From Oscillospiraceae bacterium (GTDB lineage: Bacteria > Bacillota > Clostridia > Oscillospirales > Acutalibacteraceae): a DNA stretch of 23,339 nucleotides. The position numbers and the translations under genes are program-made. The stretch is from positions 1-23,339 of the forward strand of contig JAQVYP010000005.1 of assembly GCA_029004655.1 (NCBI GenBank), in the 5' to 3' direction. The notes under the pieces are model-generated. The model saw only the letters and a list, made by a program, of their open reading frames with translations. It searched no databases and had not been told where the DNA came from. Position 1 is the stretch's first letter. Each line of letters starts with the position of its first letter. This document shows, in pieces, positions 1-7,674 of this stretch.

Positions 1-20
1 AACAATTTCACGTTTCTTAC

Positions 21-60
21 TTTACTTTAATATGATAATGTGATATCATGTTATCATATT
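21..60 (+). promoter_or_regulatory. Promoter with a 32-bp palindromic operator upstream of the binding-protein gene
   Basis: A -35-like TTTACT (21-26) and -10-like TATCAT (44-49) are separated by 17 bp. A 32-bp near-perfect palindrome (29-60) covers the -10: the outer arms AATATGATAA and TTATCATATT match exactly over 10 bp, and the centre TGATATCA is itself palindromic. This looks like a repressor operator. The ribosome site AAGGAGAG (66-73) follows, before the ATG at 80. The regulator is unknown. Confidence 0.6.
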
Positions 61-79
61 TGAGCAAGGAGAGTGTCTT

Positions 80-937
80 ATGAAAAGAATTATTAGTTTA
101 GTAATGACTTTGGTATTATGCATGGCTTTTATTCTGACAGGTTGCGGCAAATCATCAGAAAAGGCAAACTATAAAATTTTGGACGAAGCTTTTGCAACAG
201 AGGAATATGCTGTTGGCTTCAGAAAATCTGATGTGGCTTTATGCAAGGCTGTTGAGGAAGCACTTTGCGAGTTGAAGCAAAACGGAAAAATTTCCGAAAT
301 AGACAAAACTTGGTTTGGCGCAGATGTTAGTACGATCGACAATGCCAAGATTATCACTTTAGCTTCAAGTGACAGCTCACTTGAAAAGCTTAAGCAAAAA
401 GGCACGTTCATTCTTGGACTTGATGATTCATTTCCTCCGATGGGCTATAATGATAACGGCGAAATCAAAGGCTATGATATTGATTTGGCAAAGGCAGTTT
501 GCGAAATTCTTGGAGTTGAATTGGTTTTGCAGCCAATTTCCTGGACTGCAAAAGAAAATGAGCTTAATTCCGGAAGTATCGATTGCATTTGGAATGGCCT
601 ATCGGTCAACGATGAGCGCAAAGAGGCAATGTGCATGTCTTTACCTTATATGAACAACAGACAGGTTGTGGTCACACTTGACAATTCCGGCATTAAAACA
701 CCTGCGAATTTGGCCGGAAAGAAACTTGTTGTTCAAGGCGGTTCTACCGCTGTGAATGCTCTAGAAGCAAATGCAGATATTAAGGCAACTTTGAAAGGCG
801 GCGACGCTATTCAGGTTGATAATAATGTTTTAGCATTGTTTGACCTTAAGAACGGCGGGTCTGATGCAGTTCTGATGGATGAAGTTGTTGCAAGATACTA
901 CATAACTAATCCTGATAAAGCTGAAGCAGCTGAATAA
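80..937 (+). CDS. Amino acid ABC transporter substrate-binding lipoprotein, circularly permuted
   Basis: This is a type II periplasmic-binding-fold (SBP_bac_3) lipoprotein that would deliver a polar amino acid to the permease and ATPase encoded next. Residues 1-22 are a lipoprotein signal peptide with lipobox LTGC (Cys22). The domain order is wrong for the family. Residues 31-80 (YKILDEAFATEEYAVGFRK through KTWFG) are what normally ends such a protein. Residues 101-280 (LEKLKQKGTFILGLDDSF through AVLMDEVVARYYITNPDK) are what normally begins and fills it, and the protein stops exactly where the YKILDE segment should follow. Residues 86-100 act as linker. The total of 285 residues is normal for the family, so every segment is present once. 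The start is supported by AAGGAGAG at 66-73. A terminator separates it from the permease. I am sure of the family; whether the permuted protein folds and works is inference. Confidence 0.9.
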   Translation: MKRIISLVMTLVLCMAFILTGCGKSSEKANYKILDEAFATEEYAVGFRKSDVALCKAVEEALCELKQNGKISEIDKTWFGADVSTIDNAKIITLASSDSSLEKLKQKGTFILGLDDSFPPMGYNDNGEIKGYDIDLAKAVCEILGVELVLQPISWTAKENELNSGSIDCIWNGLSVNDERKEAMCMSLPYMNNRQVVVTLDNSGIKTPANLAGKKLVVQGGSTAVNALEANADIKATLKGGDAIQVDNNVLALFDLKNGGSDAVLMDEVVARYYITNPDKAEAAE

Positions 938-950
938 AGTTTAGGTTTTC

Positions 951-992
951 CAGACCGTAGTTTTGCATTGATTAAGACTGCGGTCTGTTTTT
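951..992 (+). terminator. Intrinsic terminator after the binding-protein gene
   Basis: CAGACCGTAG (951-960) pairs with CTGCGGTCTG (978-987) with one G-T wobble and is followed by TTTTT. Because the permease and ATPase lie downstream, it probably sets a higher level of binding protein than of membrane components, unless the downstream pair has its own promoter. No clear promoter was seen in 993-1084. Confidence 0.8.
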
Positions 993-1097
993 CGCTTTTA
1001 TTCAAAGTCTAAAAAGTCGGTAGTTTTGTTTCGTCTGCATATACATAACAATTTTAGTTTAGTTTAGCCGAATGCAGAACGGTAAGCGGAGGTTCAC

Positions 1098-1748
1098 ATG
1101 AAGTTAGAATCACTTATTAGTATGTTGCAAAGAATGCTTGGGGCGTCAACAGTAACGCTTGAGGTGTTCTTTTTGACGTTGATATTTTCTTTGCCACTTG
1201 GGCTATTGGTTGCGAAAGGTAGAATGTCACATTTAAAAGTTATTAATGTTCCAATTAAATTTTACCTGTTAATAATGCGCGGAACGCCGCTTATTTTGCA
1301 GTTGATATTTTTTTACTTTGCTCCTTCAAGCTTGTTTGGGATTTCACTTGACCGTTTCTGGGCGGCAGTGTTGGCTTTTTCGCTTAATTATGCCGCATAT
1401 TTTGCAGAAATTTTCCGTGGTGGTATACAGTCAATTCCGGTGGGACAGCACGAAGCTGCAGCAATTTTGGGATTATCAAAGCTTCAAACATTTTTTAAAA
1501 TAATTCTGCCACAGGTGATTAAAAACATTATTCCTCCAATGGGAAATGAATTTATGACGCTGGTTAAGGATACAGCCCTAGCTCAAACAATCGGTGTTAT
1601 GGAATTGTTCAGAATTGCAAATACTACATCATCACAATATTTTTCGACAGTTCCGATATTTGTTGCCGGTGTATTTTATCTTGCTATGAATGCAGTCGTT
1701 TCTTATGGGTTTTCTTTTGCCTCTAAGAAACTGAACTATTACCGTTAA
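1098..1748 (+). CDS. Amino acid ABC transporter permease (HisM/GlnP type)
   Basis: Integral membrane subunit of a polar amino acid importer, 216 residues, the usual size for this family. Hydrophobic segments lie at about 17-40, 53-75, 85-105, 150-170 and 184-206. The cytoplasmic EAA loop that docks on the ATPase is clear at 119-139 (EAAAILGLSKLQTFFKIILPQ with flanking GxxxxPxGQxEAA). RGTPLILQL at 61-69 is also characteristic of the family. Start ATG 1098 follows AGCGGAGG (1085-1092). The ATPase gene starts 14 bp downstream, so the two are surely co-transcribed. No known motif fixes the substrate. Confidence 0.93.
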   Translation: MKLESLISMLQRMLGASTVTLEVFFLTLIFSLPLGLLVAKGRMSHLKVINVPIKFYLLIMRGTPLILQLIFFYFAPSSLFGISLDRFWAAVLAFSLNYAAYFAEIFRGGIQSIPVGQHEAAAILGLSKLQTFFKIILPQVIKNIIPPMGNEFMTLVKDTALAQTIGVMELFRIANTTSSQYFSTVPIFVAGVFYLAMNAVVSYGFSFASKKLNYYR

Positions 1749-1762
1749 GGAGGGGATTCGTT

Positions 1763-2533
1763 TTGTCACAGACAGTATTGAAAATGCAAAGTATATACAA
1801 GTCTTTTGGAGACATGGAGGTGCTTAAAGGCATTTCATTTGAAGTTAAAAAAGGCGAAATTGTCTCGATAATCGGTCCTTCCGGTTCGGGAAAGTCCACA
1901 CTGCTCAGATGTGCAACAATGCTTGAAAAGGCTGACTCGGGCAATATTTCTTATGATGATATTAATATGATTATTTCCGATTTAGAGCAGGCAGCAGTAT
2001 ATGCCGACAAAAAGACATTAAAGCAGATTAACAGAAAATTTGGCCTCGTTTTTCAGAACTTTAATTTATTCCCTCATCTGTCTGTTCTTCAAAATATTAT
2101 TGAAGCACCTATGTGTGTTGCGAACATCTCAAAAGAAGAAGCAAAGAAAACAGCAATGGAGCTACTTGCAAAGGTCGGATTGGCTGATAGAGCCGGCGCA
2201 TATCCTTGTCAGTTGTCGGGCGGGCAACAGCAGCGTGTAGCAATTGCAAGGGCACTGGCTATGAATCCCGACATATTGTTTTTTGACGAGCCGACCAGCG
2301 CACTTGATCCCGAACTTACGGGGGAAATTTTGAAGGTTATAAAGTCTCTTGCCGATGAGAAAATGACTATGGTAATTGTCACACACGAGATGAATTTTGC
2401 ACGTGATATTTCAGACAGGGTTATATTCATGGATGAGGGTGTTGTTGTTGCAAACGGCACACCGAGTGAAGTCTTAATGGATTCTGCTAATCCAAGAATC
2501 AACCAGTTTTTAAATAAAATTAGTAACGAATAG
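1763..2533 (+). CDS. Polar amino acid ABC transporter ATP-binding protein (GlnQ/HisP type)
   Basis: ATPase that powers the importer from the cytoplasmic face. All nucleotide-binding elements are intact in the 256-residue product: Walker A GPSGSGKST (38-46), Q-loop FQNFNLFPH (Q98), signature LSGGQQQR (151-158), Walker B ILFFDE (171-176), D-loop SALD and H-loop His208 (VTHEM). Residues 65-92 form an insert of about 20 residues between Walker A and the Q-loop relative to the shortest family members. The start is TTG at 1763, chosen because AAGGAGGGG (1747-1755) sits 7 bp upstream and the translation begins directly with family-like sequence. The gene probably ends the transporter operon. Confidence 0.95.
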   Translation: MSQTVLKMQSIYKSFGDMEVLKGISFEVKKGEIVSIIGPSGSGKSTLLRCATMLEKADSGNISYDDINMIISDLEQAAVYADKKTLKQINRKFGLVFQNFNLFPHLSVLQNIIEAPMCVANISKEEAKKTAMELLAKVGLADRAGAYPCQLSGGQQQRVAIARALAMNPDILFFDEPTSALDPELTGEILKVIKSLADEKMTMVIVTHEMNFARDISDRVIFMDEGVVVANGTPSEVLMDSANPRINQFLNKISNE

Positions 2534-2536
2534 AAA

Positions 2537-2559
2537 AACCCACCAAAGTGGTTGTTTTG
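2537..2559 (+). terminator. Weak terminator-like hairpin after the ATPase gene
   Basis: AACC(C)AC pairs with GTGGTT (2548-2553) with one bulged C, followed by GTTTTG. The stem is short and the T-run imperfect, so read-through into the hydrolase gene is likely. Confidence 0.35.
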
Positions 2560-2592
2560 ATAGAAATGCTTATTATTTAGGAGATAACCGGT

Positions 2593-3324
2593 ATGGCTGA
2601 GATAGAGTGGAACGGATTTAAGGCGATTGAATTTGAATTTGTCGAAAGGTTAGCAATCCTTGTTTTTCCAAAAACAAGGGGATTAACGAATAAATGGCTA
2701 TTAAAAACCGAGTATTGGGATGCGTTTCCCGCAACAGAAATAGAACTTTTAAATCAAGGATACCATCTTGCTTACATAAAAAACAATAACCGTTGGGGTA
2801 TTGATGAAGATTTGGATGCAAAGGCACAATTTGCTAAATATCTAACAGAAAAATATCAGTTATCATCACAATGTGTTCCAGTTGGTATGAGTTGTGGCGG
2901 TTTAATTGCAATTAAATTTGCAGCGAAGTATCCGAAGCTGGTTTCTTGTTTATATTTAGATGCCCCTGTACTAAATTTTATGAGCTGTCCCTGCGGATTT
3001 GGAATTGCAAAACCTTTAGACAATGGCAATGGATTGAATGAAATATTAAATGCCTTAAAATTAAAAAACATTTCAGAACTTCTGTGTTATCAAGAGCAAC
3101 CCATGAATAAAATCCCCTTGCTTGTTAATAATAAGATTCCGCTCATTATGGTTGCTGGGGACAGTGATTATACTGTTCCTTACTGTGAAAACGGGATAAT
3201 GGTTGAAAAAGCATATAGGAATACCGGCATCGATTTTCAGGTTTATATAAAGCCAGAGTGTGACCATCATCCGCACGGTCTTGATAATCCAAAACCGGTT
3301 GTGGATTTTATTTTTAAACATTGA
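2593..3324 (+). CDS. Alpha/beta-hydrolase fold protein
   Basis: A 243-residue cytoplasmic protein with no signal peptide. The nucleophile elbow is G98-M-S100-C-G102 followed by a helix (GLIAIKFAAKYP), as in serine esterases and peptidases of this fold. The probable acid is Asp190 or Asp192 in AGDSDYTVP, and the catalytic His is in CDHHPHG (225-228). Together these make a complete Ser-Asp-His triad in the right order. The substrate cannot be read from sequence; an acyl- or acetyl-esterase is the general expectation. Start ATG 2593 follows TAGGAGA (2578-2584). It lies 59 bp after the transporter ATPase with only a weak hairpin between, so it may be partly co-transcribed. A strong terminator follows. 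Confidence 0.8.
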   Translation: MAEIEWNGFKAIEFEFVERLAILVFPKTRGLTNKWLLKTEYWDAFPATEIELLNQGYHLAYIKNNNRWGIDEDLDAKAQFAKYLTEKYQLSSQCVPVGMSCGGLIAIKFAAKYPKLVSCLYLDAPVLNFMSCPCGFGIAKPLDNGNGLNEILNALKLKNISELLCYQEQPMNKIPLLVNNKIPLIMVAGDSDYTVPYCENGIMVEKAYRNTGIDFQVYIKPECDHHPHGLDNPKPVVDFIFKH

Positions 3325-3343
3325 TATAGATTTATTAATTTGC

Positions 3344-3391
3344 AAATCACCACAATAGTAGCGAATACTATTGTGGTGATTTTATTTATGA
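3344..3391 (+). terminator. Strong intrinsic terminator after the hydrolase gene
   Basis: A perfect 17-bp stem (3344-3360 with 3366-3382), loop GCGAA, is followed by the T-rich run TTTTATTTAT. It ends plus-strand transcription before the convergent recG operon. Confidence 0.9.
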
Positions 3392-3422
3392 TAATATTAT
3401 TCTTATCATTCCAAAGATACTT

Positions 3423-3580
3423 ATACTAATCTCAAATAAAAACGTAGATATCTTTACGGTCTAGTTTTCGTCCCGCCGCGTTGTCGTCGTCGGCGGGCGC
3501 CAGCCCGCTGTCCTCCTCCGCCTTGCGGGACAAAAACTATCCTCGCAAATCTAATCTCCATTTTTAATTGAGATTAGTAT
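3423..3580. repeat. Dispersed palindromic intergenic repeat, copy 1 (MITE-like)
   Basis: A 158-bp element bounded by perfect 13-bp inverted termini, ATACTAATCTCAA (3423-3435) and TTGAGATTAGTAT (3568-3580). Inside, AGTTTTCGTCCCGC pairs with GCGGGACAAAAACT with one mismatch, and the tip is GCGGGC-GCCA-GCCCGC. The whole unit can fold into one long hairpin. A second copy with the same plan lies at 14149-14305. It carries no ORF and abuts the stop codon of recG, between two convergent genes. A non-autonomous mobile element or a structured RNA are the main readings. Confidence 0.85.
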
Positions 3581-3584
3581 TAGT

Positions 3585-5615
3585 TTAATTGTATCCAAAT
3601 TCGGCTGCACTTTCAAACATGCGCTCAACCTCGTCTGCCAGTGGTTTGTTTTGCGGGCTTGAAAGATTAGGATCACTCTTTAAAATGTCCTTAGCGGCCG
3701 TCCTTGCCATTCTCAGGGTATACATATCATTCGCAAGGTTTGCAATTTTTAGATCAGGCAGACCGTGCTGACGCTTGCCGAGAAAATCTCCGGGGCCTCG
3801 TGATTTTAGATCATATTCTGCAATTTTAAAACCATCACAGGTGTCGGACATAATGCGAAGTCTTTCCACAGTTTCTTTGTTCTGTGCATCAGAAATTAAA
3901 ATGCAGGTAGATTTGTAAAGCCCGCGTCCGATTCTTCCTCTTAGCTGATGCAACTGGGACAGTCCGAATCGTTCTGCATTTTCAACAACCATAACAACTG
4001 CATTTGGGACATCAATTCCAACTTCGATAACCGTTGTGGCAACAAGCAATTGAATTTTGCCGTCGGCGAATTGGCGCATGATATCGTCCTTTTGCTTTGG
4101 TTTCATTTTTCCATGCAAAAGCCCAACGCTATAATCTTTAAACTGATTTTCTGACAGTTGCTTTGCATACTCTTCGGCAGGGACAAGATCCGTTTCGCCT
4201 TCTTCAACCAGTGGGCAAACAATAAATGCTTGACGCCCTTCGTCAATATGCTTTTTAAGAAAATTATACACACGCTCGTGCAATCCGGACTTCACAGCGT
4301 ATGTCTCGATTTTTTGTCGTCCCTTTGGGAGGGTATCGACCGTACTGACATCTAAATCTCCGAAGATAACAAGCGAAAGAGTGCGGGGAATCGGGGTCGC
4401 CGACATGACCATAATGTGTGGATTGTTACCCTTCGATTGCAGCAAAGTGCGTTGCGCAACACCAAAACGATGTTGTTCATCCGTTATAACAAGTCCTAGA
4501 TTATTAAACTGCACATCATCTTGAAGCAACGCATGGGTACCAATAACGATATCAGTATTGCCGCTTAATATCTGAACTTTAATCTTGTTCTTTTTGGATT
4601 TTGTGACAGCACCTGTTAGATTTTCAATATTAAAGGAGCAACCGTCAAAAAAAGCGGAAAGTGTTTTATAGTGCTGTTCTGCCAATATCTCGGTCGGTGC
4701 CATGAATGCAGCTTGCATCCCATTTTTCACAGCACAATATATGAGAGCGGCCGCAATAGCTGTTTTTCCGGAACCCACATCGCCTTGAATTAAACGGCTC
4801 ATTGGTTTGCCCGACATCATATCCGCAACACATTCAGCCACAACTCGTTGCTGTGAATCGGTTGGTGAAAAGGGAAGCTTGCTCCAAAATTCCGCCCGGT
4901 AATCTTCACGCAAAACACATGATGAAATAATGTTTTTGCGTTCCTTTTTAGAAAGCATACCAATTTGAAGAATAAATAATTCTTCAAAAATTAAGCGATC
5001 TTTTGCGGTTTCCAACGCTTTCAAGCTTGCCGGGAAGTGAATATTGTGAATAGCAAAACTTCGGCTACAAAGGTTATATTGATTAATTATTTGTTGCGGC
5101 AATGTTTCGGGGAATTCCGTAGCTATTAAACCCTCTAACATTATTTTCTCAATTATATTGGAGCTTAAGCCTGATGTTGAAGGATAGATTGGGCGAATCT
5201 TTTGGTATCCGACTTTGCGTATTTCAGGAGACGACATTAATTTCTCAACCAAGTTACCGTCTGCACGGCCATAGAACAAATACTCTTCGCCGGTTTTAAG
5301 CTTATCAGCTAAGAATTTGTTGTTGAAAATAGTTACGGATAACACGGACTCGTCATCGGTGGCTTTGAACTTAAATATTGTCATGTTCTTTCTAATATAT
5401 TGCTCTTTTATCGAACCGAAAATTCGTGCTTTTATGCAGCAAGGGATATCAAACGGTGCTGCGGCAATGGTCATAGGGTTGCTCCAGTCCTGATAAGACC
5501 TGGGATAAAGCCCAAAAAGGGCATCGGCATCTTTCACGCCAAGCTGATTAAACAGCTTAGCGCGCTTTTCGCCAACGCCCTTAATATATCTGATGTCTTT
5601 ATTAGTGTAATTCAT
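3585..5615 (-). CDS. recG: ATP-dependent DNA helicase RecG
   Basis: Superfamily 2 helicase that remodels stalled replication forks and Holliday junctions. The 676-residue product has the usual RecG length. It has the N-terminal wedge/OB-fold region (about 60-130), Walker A GDVGSGKT (278-285), the DEQH box in place of DEAH (379-382), motif III SATPIPRTL (405-413) and motif VI QLRGRIGRG (557-565). The ATG at 5615 is preferred over an in-frame TTG at 5624; neither has a strong ribosome site, and both overlap the 3' end of fakA, so translation is probably coupled. It is the last gene of the ymdB-to-recG minus-strand group; fakA and recG are also close neighbours in Bacillus subtilis. No classical terminator follows; repeat copy 1 begins immediately. 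Confidence 0.96.
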   Translation of the reverse strand: MNYTNKDIRYIKGVGEKRAKLFNQLGVKDADALFGLYPRSYQDWSNPMTIAAAPFDIPCCIKARIFGSIKEQYIRKNMTIFKFKATDDESVLSVTIFNNKFLADKLKTGEEYLFYGRADGNLVEKLMSSPEIRKVGYQKIRPIYPSTSGLSSNIIEKIMLEGLIATEFPETLPQQIINQYNLCSRSFAIHNIHFPASLKALETAKDRLIFEELFILQIGMLSKKERKNIISSCVLREDYRAEFWSKLPFSPTDSQQRVVAECVADMMSGKPMSRLIQGDVGSGKTAIAAALIYCAVKNGMQAAFMAPTEILAEQHYKTLSAFFDGCSFNIENLTGAVTKSKKNKIKVQILSGNTDIVIGTHALLQDDVQFNNLGLVITDEQHRFGVAQRTLLQSKGNNPHIMVMSATPIPRTLSLVIFGDLDVSTVDTLPKGRQKIETYAVKSGLHERVYNFLKKHIDEGRQAFIVCPLVEEGETDLVPAEEYAKQLSENQFKDYSVGLLHGKMKPKQKDDIMRQFADGKIQLLVATTVIEVGIDVPNAVVMVVENAERFGLSQLHQLRGRIGRGLYKSTCILISDAQNKETVERLRIMSDTCDGFKIAEYDLKSRGPGDFLGKRQHGLPDLKIANLANDMYTLRMARTAAKDILKSDPNLSSPQNKPLADEVERMFESAAEFGYN

Positions 5616-7284
5616 CTTGTTCAACCGAAATTATAAAATAATATACCGGCTGGCCACCGTTGATTAGAGAAACCTCAATATCATTTCCACACTTTTCACA
5701 AACAGCATCTTTGACTTCTTCCGCCTGCTCGTCAGTGACATCCTCACCGTATATAAGTGTAATGAAAGCGGTGTTGCGGTTTGAAAGAGATTTGGCAAGC
5801 CTCGAAACGCACTTCACCATATTCTCCTCAGTAAAAGCAACCTTGCCGTTAGCAAGAGCCAGCAGCTCACCCTTTTTAATTTTGTGGCCATCAAAATTTG
5901 AATCTCTGGCAGCAAAAGTGACCTGACCTGTGCTTACATGTTCATAGGCCTTTTGCATATTAATTGCATTTTGCTCAACTTCATTGTCAGAATCGTATGC
6001 CAGCATGGCCGAAATACCCTGTGGAATTGTAGAAGTGGGCAAAACAATAATTTTTCGTGTGCTGAGAGGAACAGCTTGTTCGGCGGCCATGATGATGTTC
6101 TTGTTATTAGGGAATACAAAAACAGTTTGAGCAGGAGTTAACTCGACAGCCCTTAAGATGTCGTTGGTACTAGGGTTCATTGTCTGACCGCCACCAACAA
6201 TTTTATCAGCACCCAGCTCTTGGAACAAGGCCTGCAATCCTTCGCCTGCAGCAACTGCTACAAAACCAACTTCCTTTTCCATTGGAACAGGGGTGTAGCC
6301 TTCAGATTCAACTGCTGCTGTTTTTTCAGCTGTACCGCCTTCAGCATCATGCTTCGCACGTTCATGCTGATCACGCATGTTTTCTATTTTTAAATTAATG
6401 AGTTGTCCAAATGTTATAGCGCGCTCAAGTGCTTTTCCGGGATGATTTGTATGAACATGAACCTTGATAATCTGCTCATCGTCAACAACAACAACACAAT
6501 CACCAATAGTTTCAAGATAAGCACGTAAAGATACCGGGTCATCTGCACTTTTCGCACGCTTTACAATAAATTCAGTACAGTAAGTAAATACTATTTCACC
6601 ATCAAATTCACCTGCAGCATTTCGTGAAGAAACAAGTACAGTTTCTTTGCTGTCGATATTTTGATTAGCAATTAAGATGTTGTCTTTGAAAACGGATAGC
6701 ATTCCTTCAAAAATAACAACAAGTCCTTTACCGCCTGCATCAACAACGCCTGCTTTTTTCAAAACAGGAAGCATTTCAGGCGTTTGCTCCAAAGCAATTG
6801 AAGCACCCTCAATCATTGCTTCGAAAACTTCCAAAGCGTCTTTTCCGTCAGCGACAGCTTTCTTTGCATAATCTGAAGCAAAGCGAGCAACTGTGAGAAT
6901 TGTGCCCTCGGTAGGCTTCATAACTGCTTTATATGCGGCCTCAACGCCTAAAGTGATGGCATCACACAAGCCTTGTGAGTCAACTTCGTCTTTGTCTTTC
7001 AAACCCTTTGCAAATCCGCGGAAAAGTAATGAAAGTATAACACCGGAATTACCTCTGGCACCACGAAGTAATGCTGAAGCAGTAACATCAGCCACCTGAC
7101 CGGCGGTTTCGTCCTGCAAACGAGCAAGCTCGCGAGCAGCGTTTCCAATACTCATGGACATGTTTGTACCGGTGTCACCATCGGGTACAGGGAAAACGTT
7201 CAATTCATCAACATTCTGGCGTTGGTTAGATATATTGTTAGCACCAGAAATAATAGCATCGCGCAAAGTATTACCATTAAACAA
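5602..7284 (-). CDS. fakA: Fatty acid kinase subunit FakA (DAK2 domain protein, YloV-like)
   Basis: FakA is the ATP-binding subunit that, with a FakB (DegV-like) partner, phosphorylates fatty acids for phospholipid synthesis. The 560-residue product begins with the DAK2 domain; its metal/ATP signature NVFPVPDGDTGTNM is at 29-42, with the Asp pair in PDGDTG. The middle and C-terminal part (GEFDGEIVFTYCTEFIVK onwards) matches the long FakA/YloV architecture rather than a short dihydroxyacetone kinase L subunit. The start is TTG at 7284 with GAGGAG about 10 bp upstream; the MFNGNTLRDAIISGA opening fits the family. It follows asp23 by 28 bp and overlaps recG. No FakB gene is in the window. Confidence 0.9.
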   Translation of the reverse strand: MFNGNTLRDAIISGANNISNQRQNVDELNVFPVPDGDTGTNMSMSIGNAARELARLQDETAGQVADVTASALLRGARGNSGVILSLLFRGFAKGLKDKDEVDSQGLCDAITLGVEAAYKAVMKPTEGTILTVARFASDYAKKAVADGKDALEVFEAMIEGASIALEQTPEMLPVLKKAGVVDAGGKGLVVIFEGMLSVFKDNILIANQNIDSKETVLVSSRNAAGEFDGEIVFTYCTEFIVKRAKSADDPVSLRAYLETIGDCVVVVDDEQIIKVHVHTNHPGKALERAITFGQLINLKIENMRDQHERAKHDAEGGTAEKTAAVESEGYTPVPMEKEVGFVAVAAGEGLQALFQELGADKIVGGGQTMNPSTNDILRAVELTPAQTVFVFPNNKNIIMAAEQAVPLSTRKIIVLPTSTIPQGISAMLAYDSDNEVEQNAINMQKAYEHVSTGQVTFAARDSNFDGHKIKKGELLALANGKVAFTEENMVKCVSRLAKSLSNRNTAFITLIYGEDVTDEQAEEVKDAVCEKCGNDIEVSLINGGQPVYYFIISVEQDELH

Positions 7285-7312
7285 ATTACTTACACTCCTC
7301 TAGCAAAGGGTT

Positions 7313-7660
7313 TTATTCCTTAATTCCATCAATTCTGACGGTTACTTTATTTACTGTTATTCCGGTTGCTTCAAAAACCGTGTATTTTACCTTGTTCATG
7401 ATGCTTTTTGCAATTGCATTAATATTCATTCCATAAGATACAACGATATGCAAATCAACATTAATAGAATTAATATCGCCCTTAACCTTTATACCTCTAT
7501 CTGAATGAATACCGGTAGTTATAATTTCAAATAGCTTTTGCCTGCCGTGCGGAACCATACCAACGACTCCATAGCAGGAAGATACCGCTTTACCAATTAG
7601 TTTTGCAAAATATTCATTTGAAATAGTAACAGAGCCAATTCTTGTTTCGTAGCAAATCAT
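7313..7660 (-). CDS. Asp23/Gls24 family envelope stress protein (YloU-like)
   Basis: A small 115-residue Asp23 family protein. IGSVTISNEYFAKLIGKAV at the N-terminus and a C-terminal part rich in beta-strand and valine (DLHIVVSYGMNINAIAKSI, KVTVRIDGI) fit the family. These proteins are linked to membrane/envelope homeostasis, and the single-domain YloU type is classically encoded next to the fakA homologue, as here. The start has a strong ribosome site (GGGAGGT, 10 bases or fewer upstream on the minus strand). Its gene begins 14 bp after the stop of the upstream binding-protein gene, consistent with one operon. Confidence 0.9.
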   Translation of the reverse strand: MICYETRIGSVTISNEYFAKLIGKAVSSCYGVVGMVPHGRQKLFEIITTGIHSDRGIKVKGDINSINVDLHIVVSYGMNINAIAKSIMNKVKYTVFEATGITVNKVTVRIDGIKE

Positions 7661-7674
7661 TTATATACCTCCCT

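Noticed and set aside
3423..3580. Reading the repeat simply as a recG terminator
   Set aside because: It has matched inverted termini, a second copy far away beside unrelated genes and no T-run after the stem, so a dispersed element explains more.
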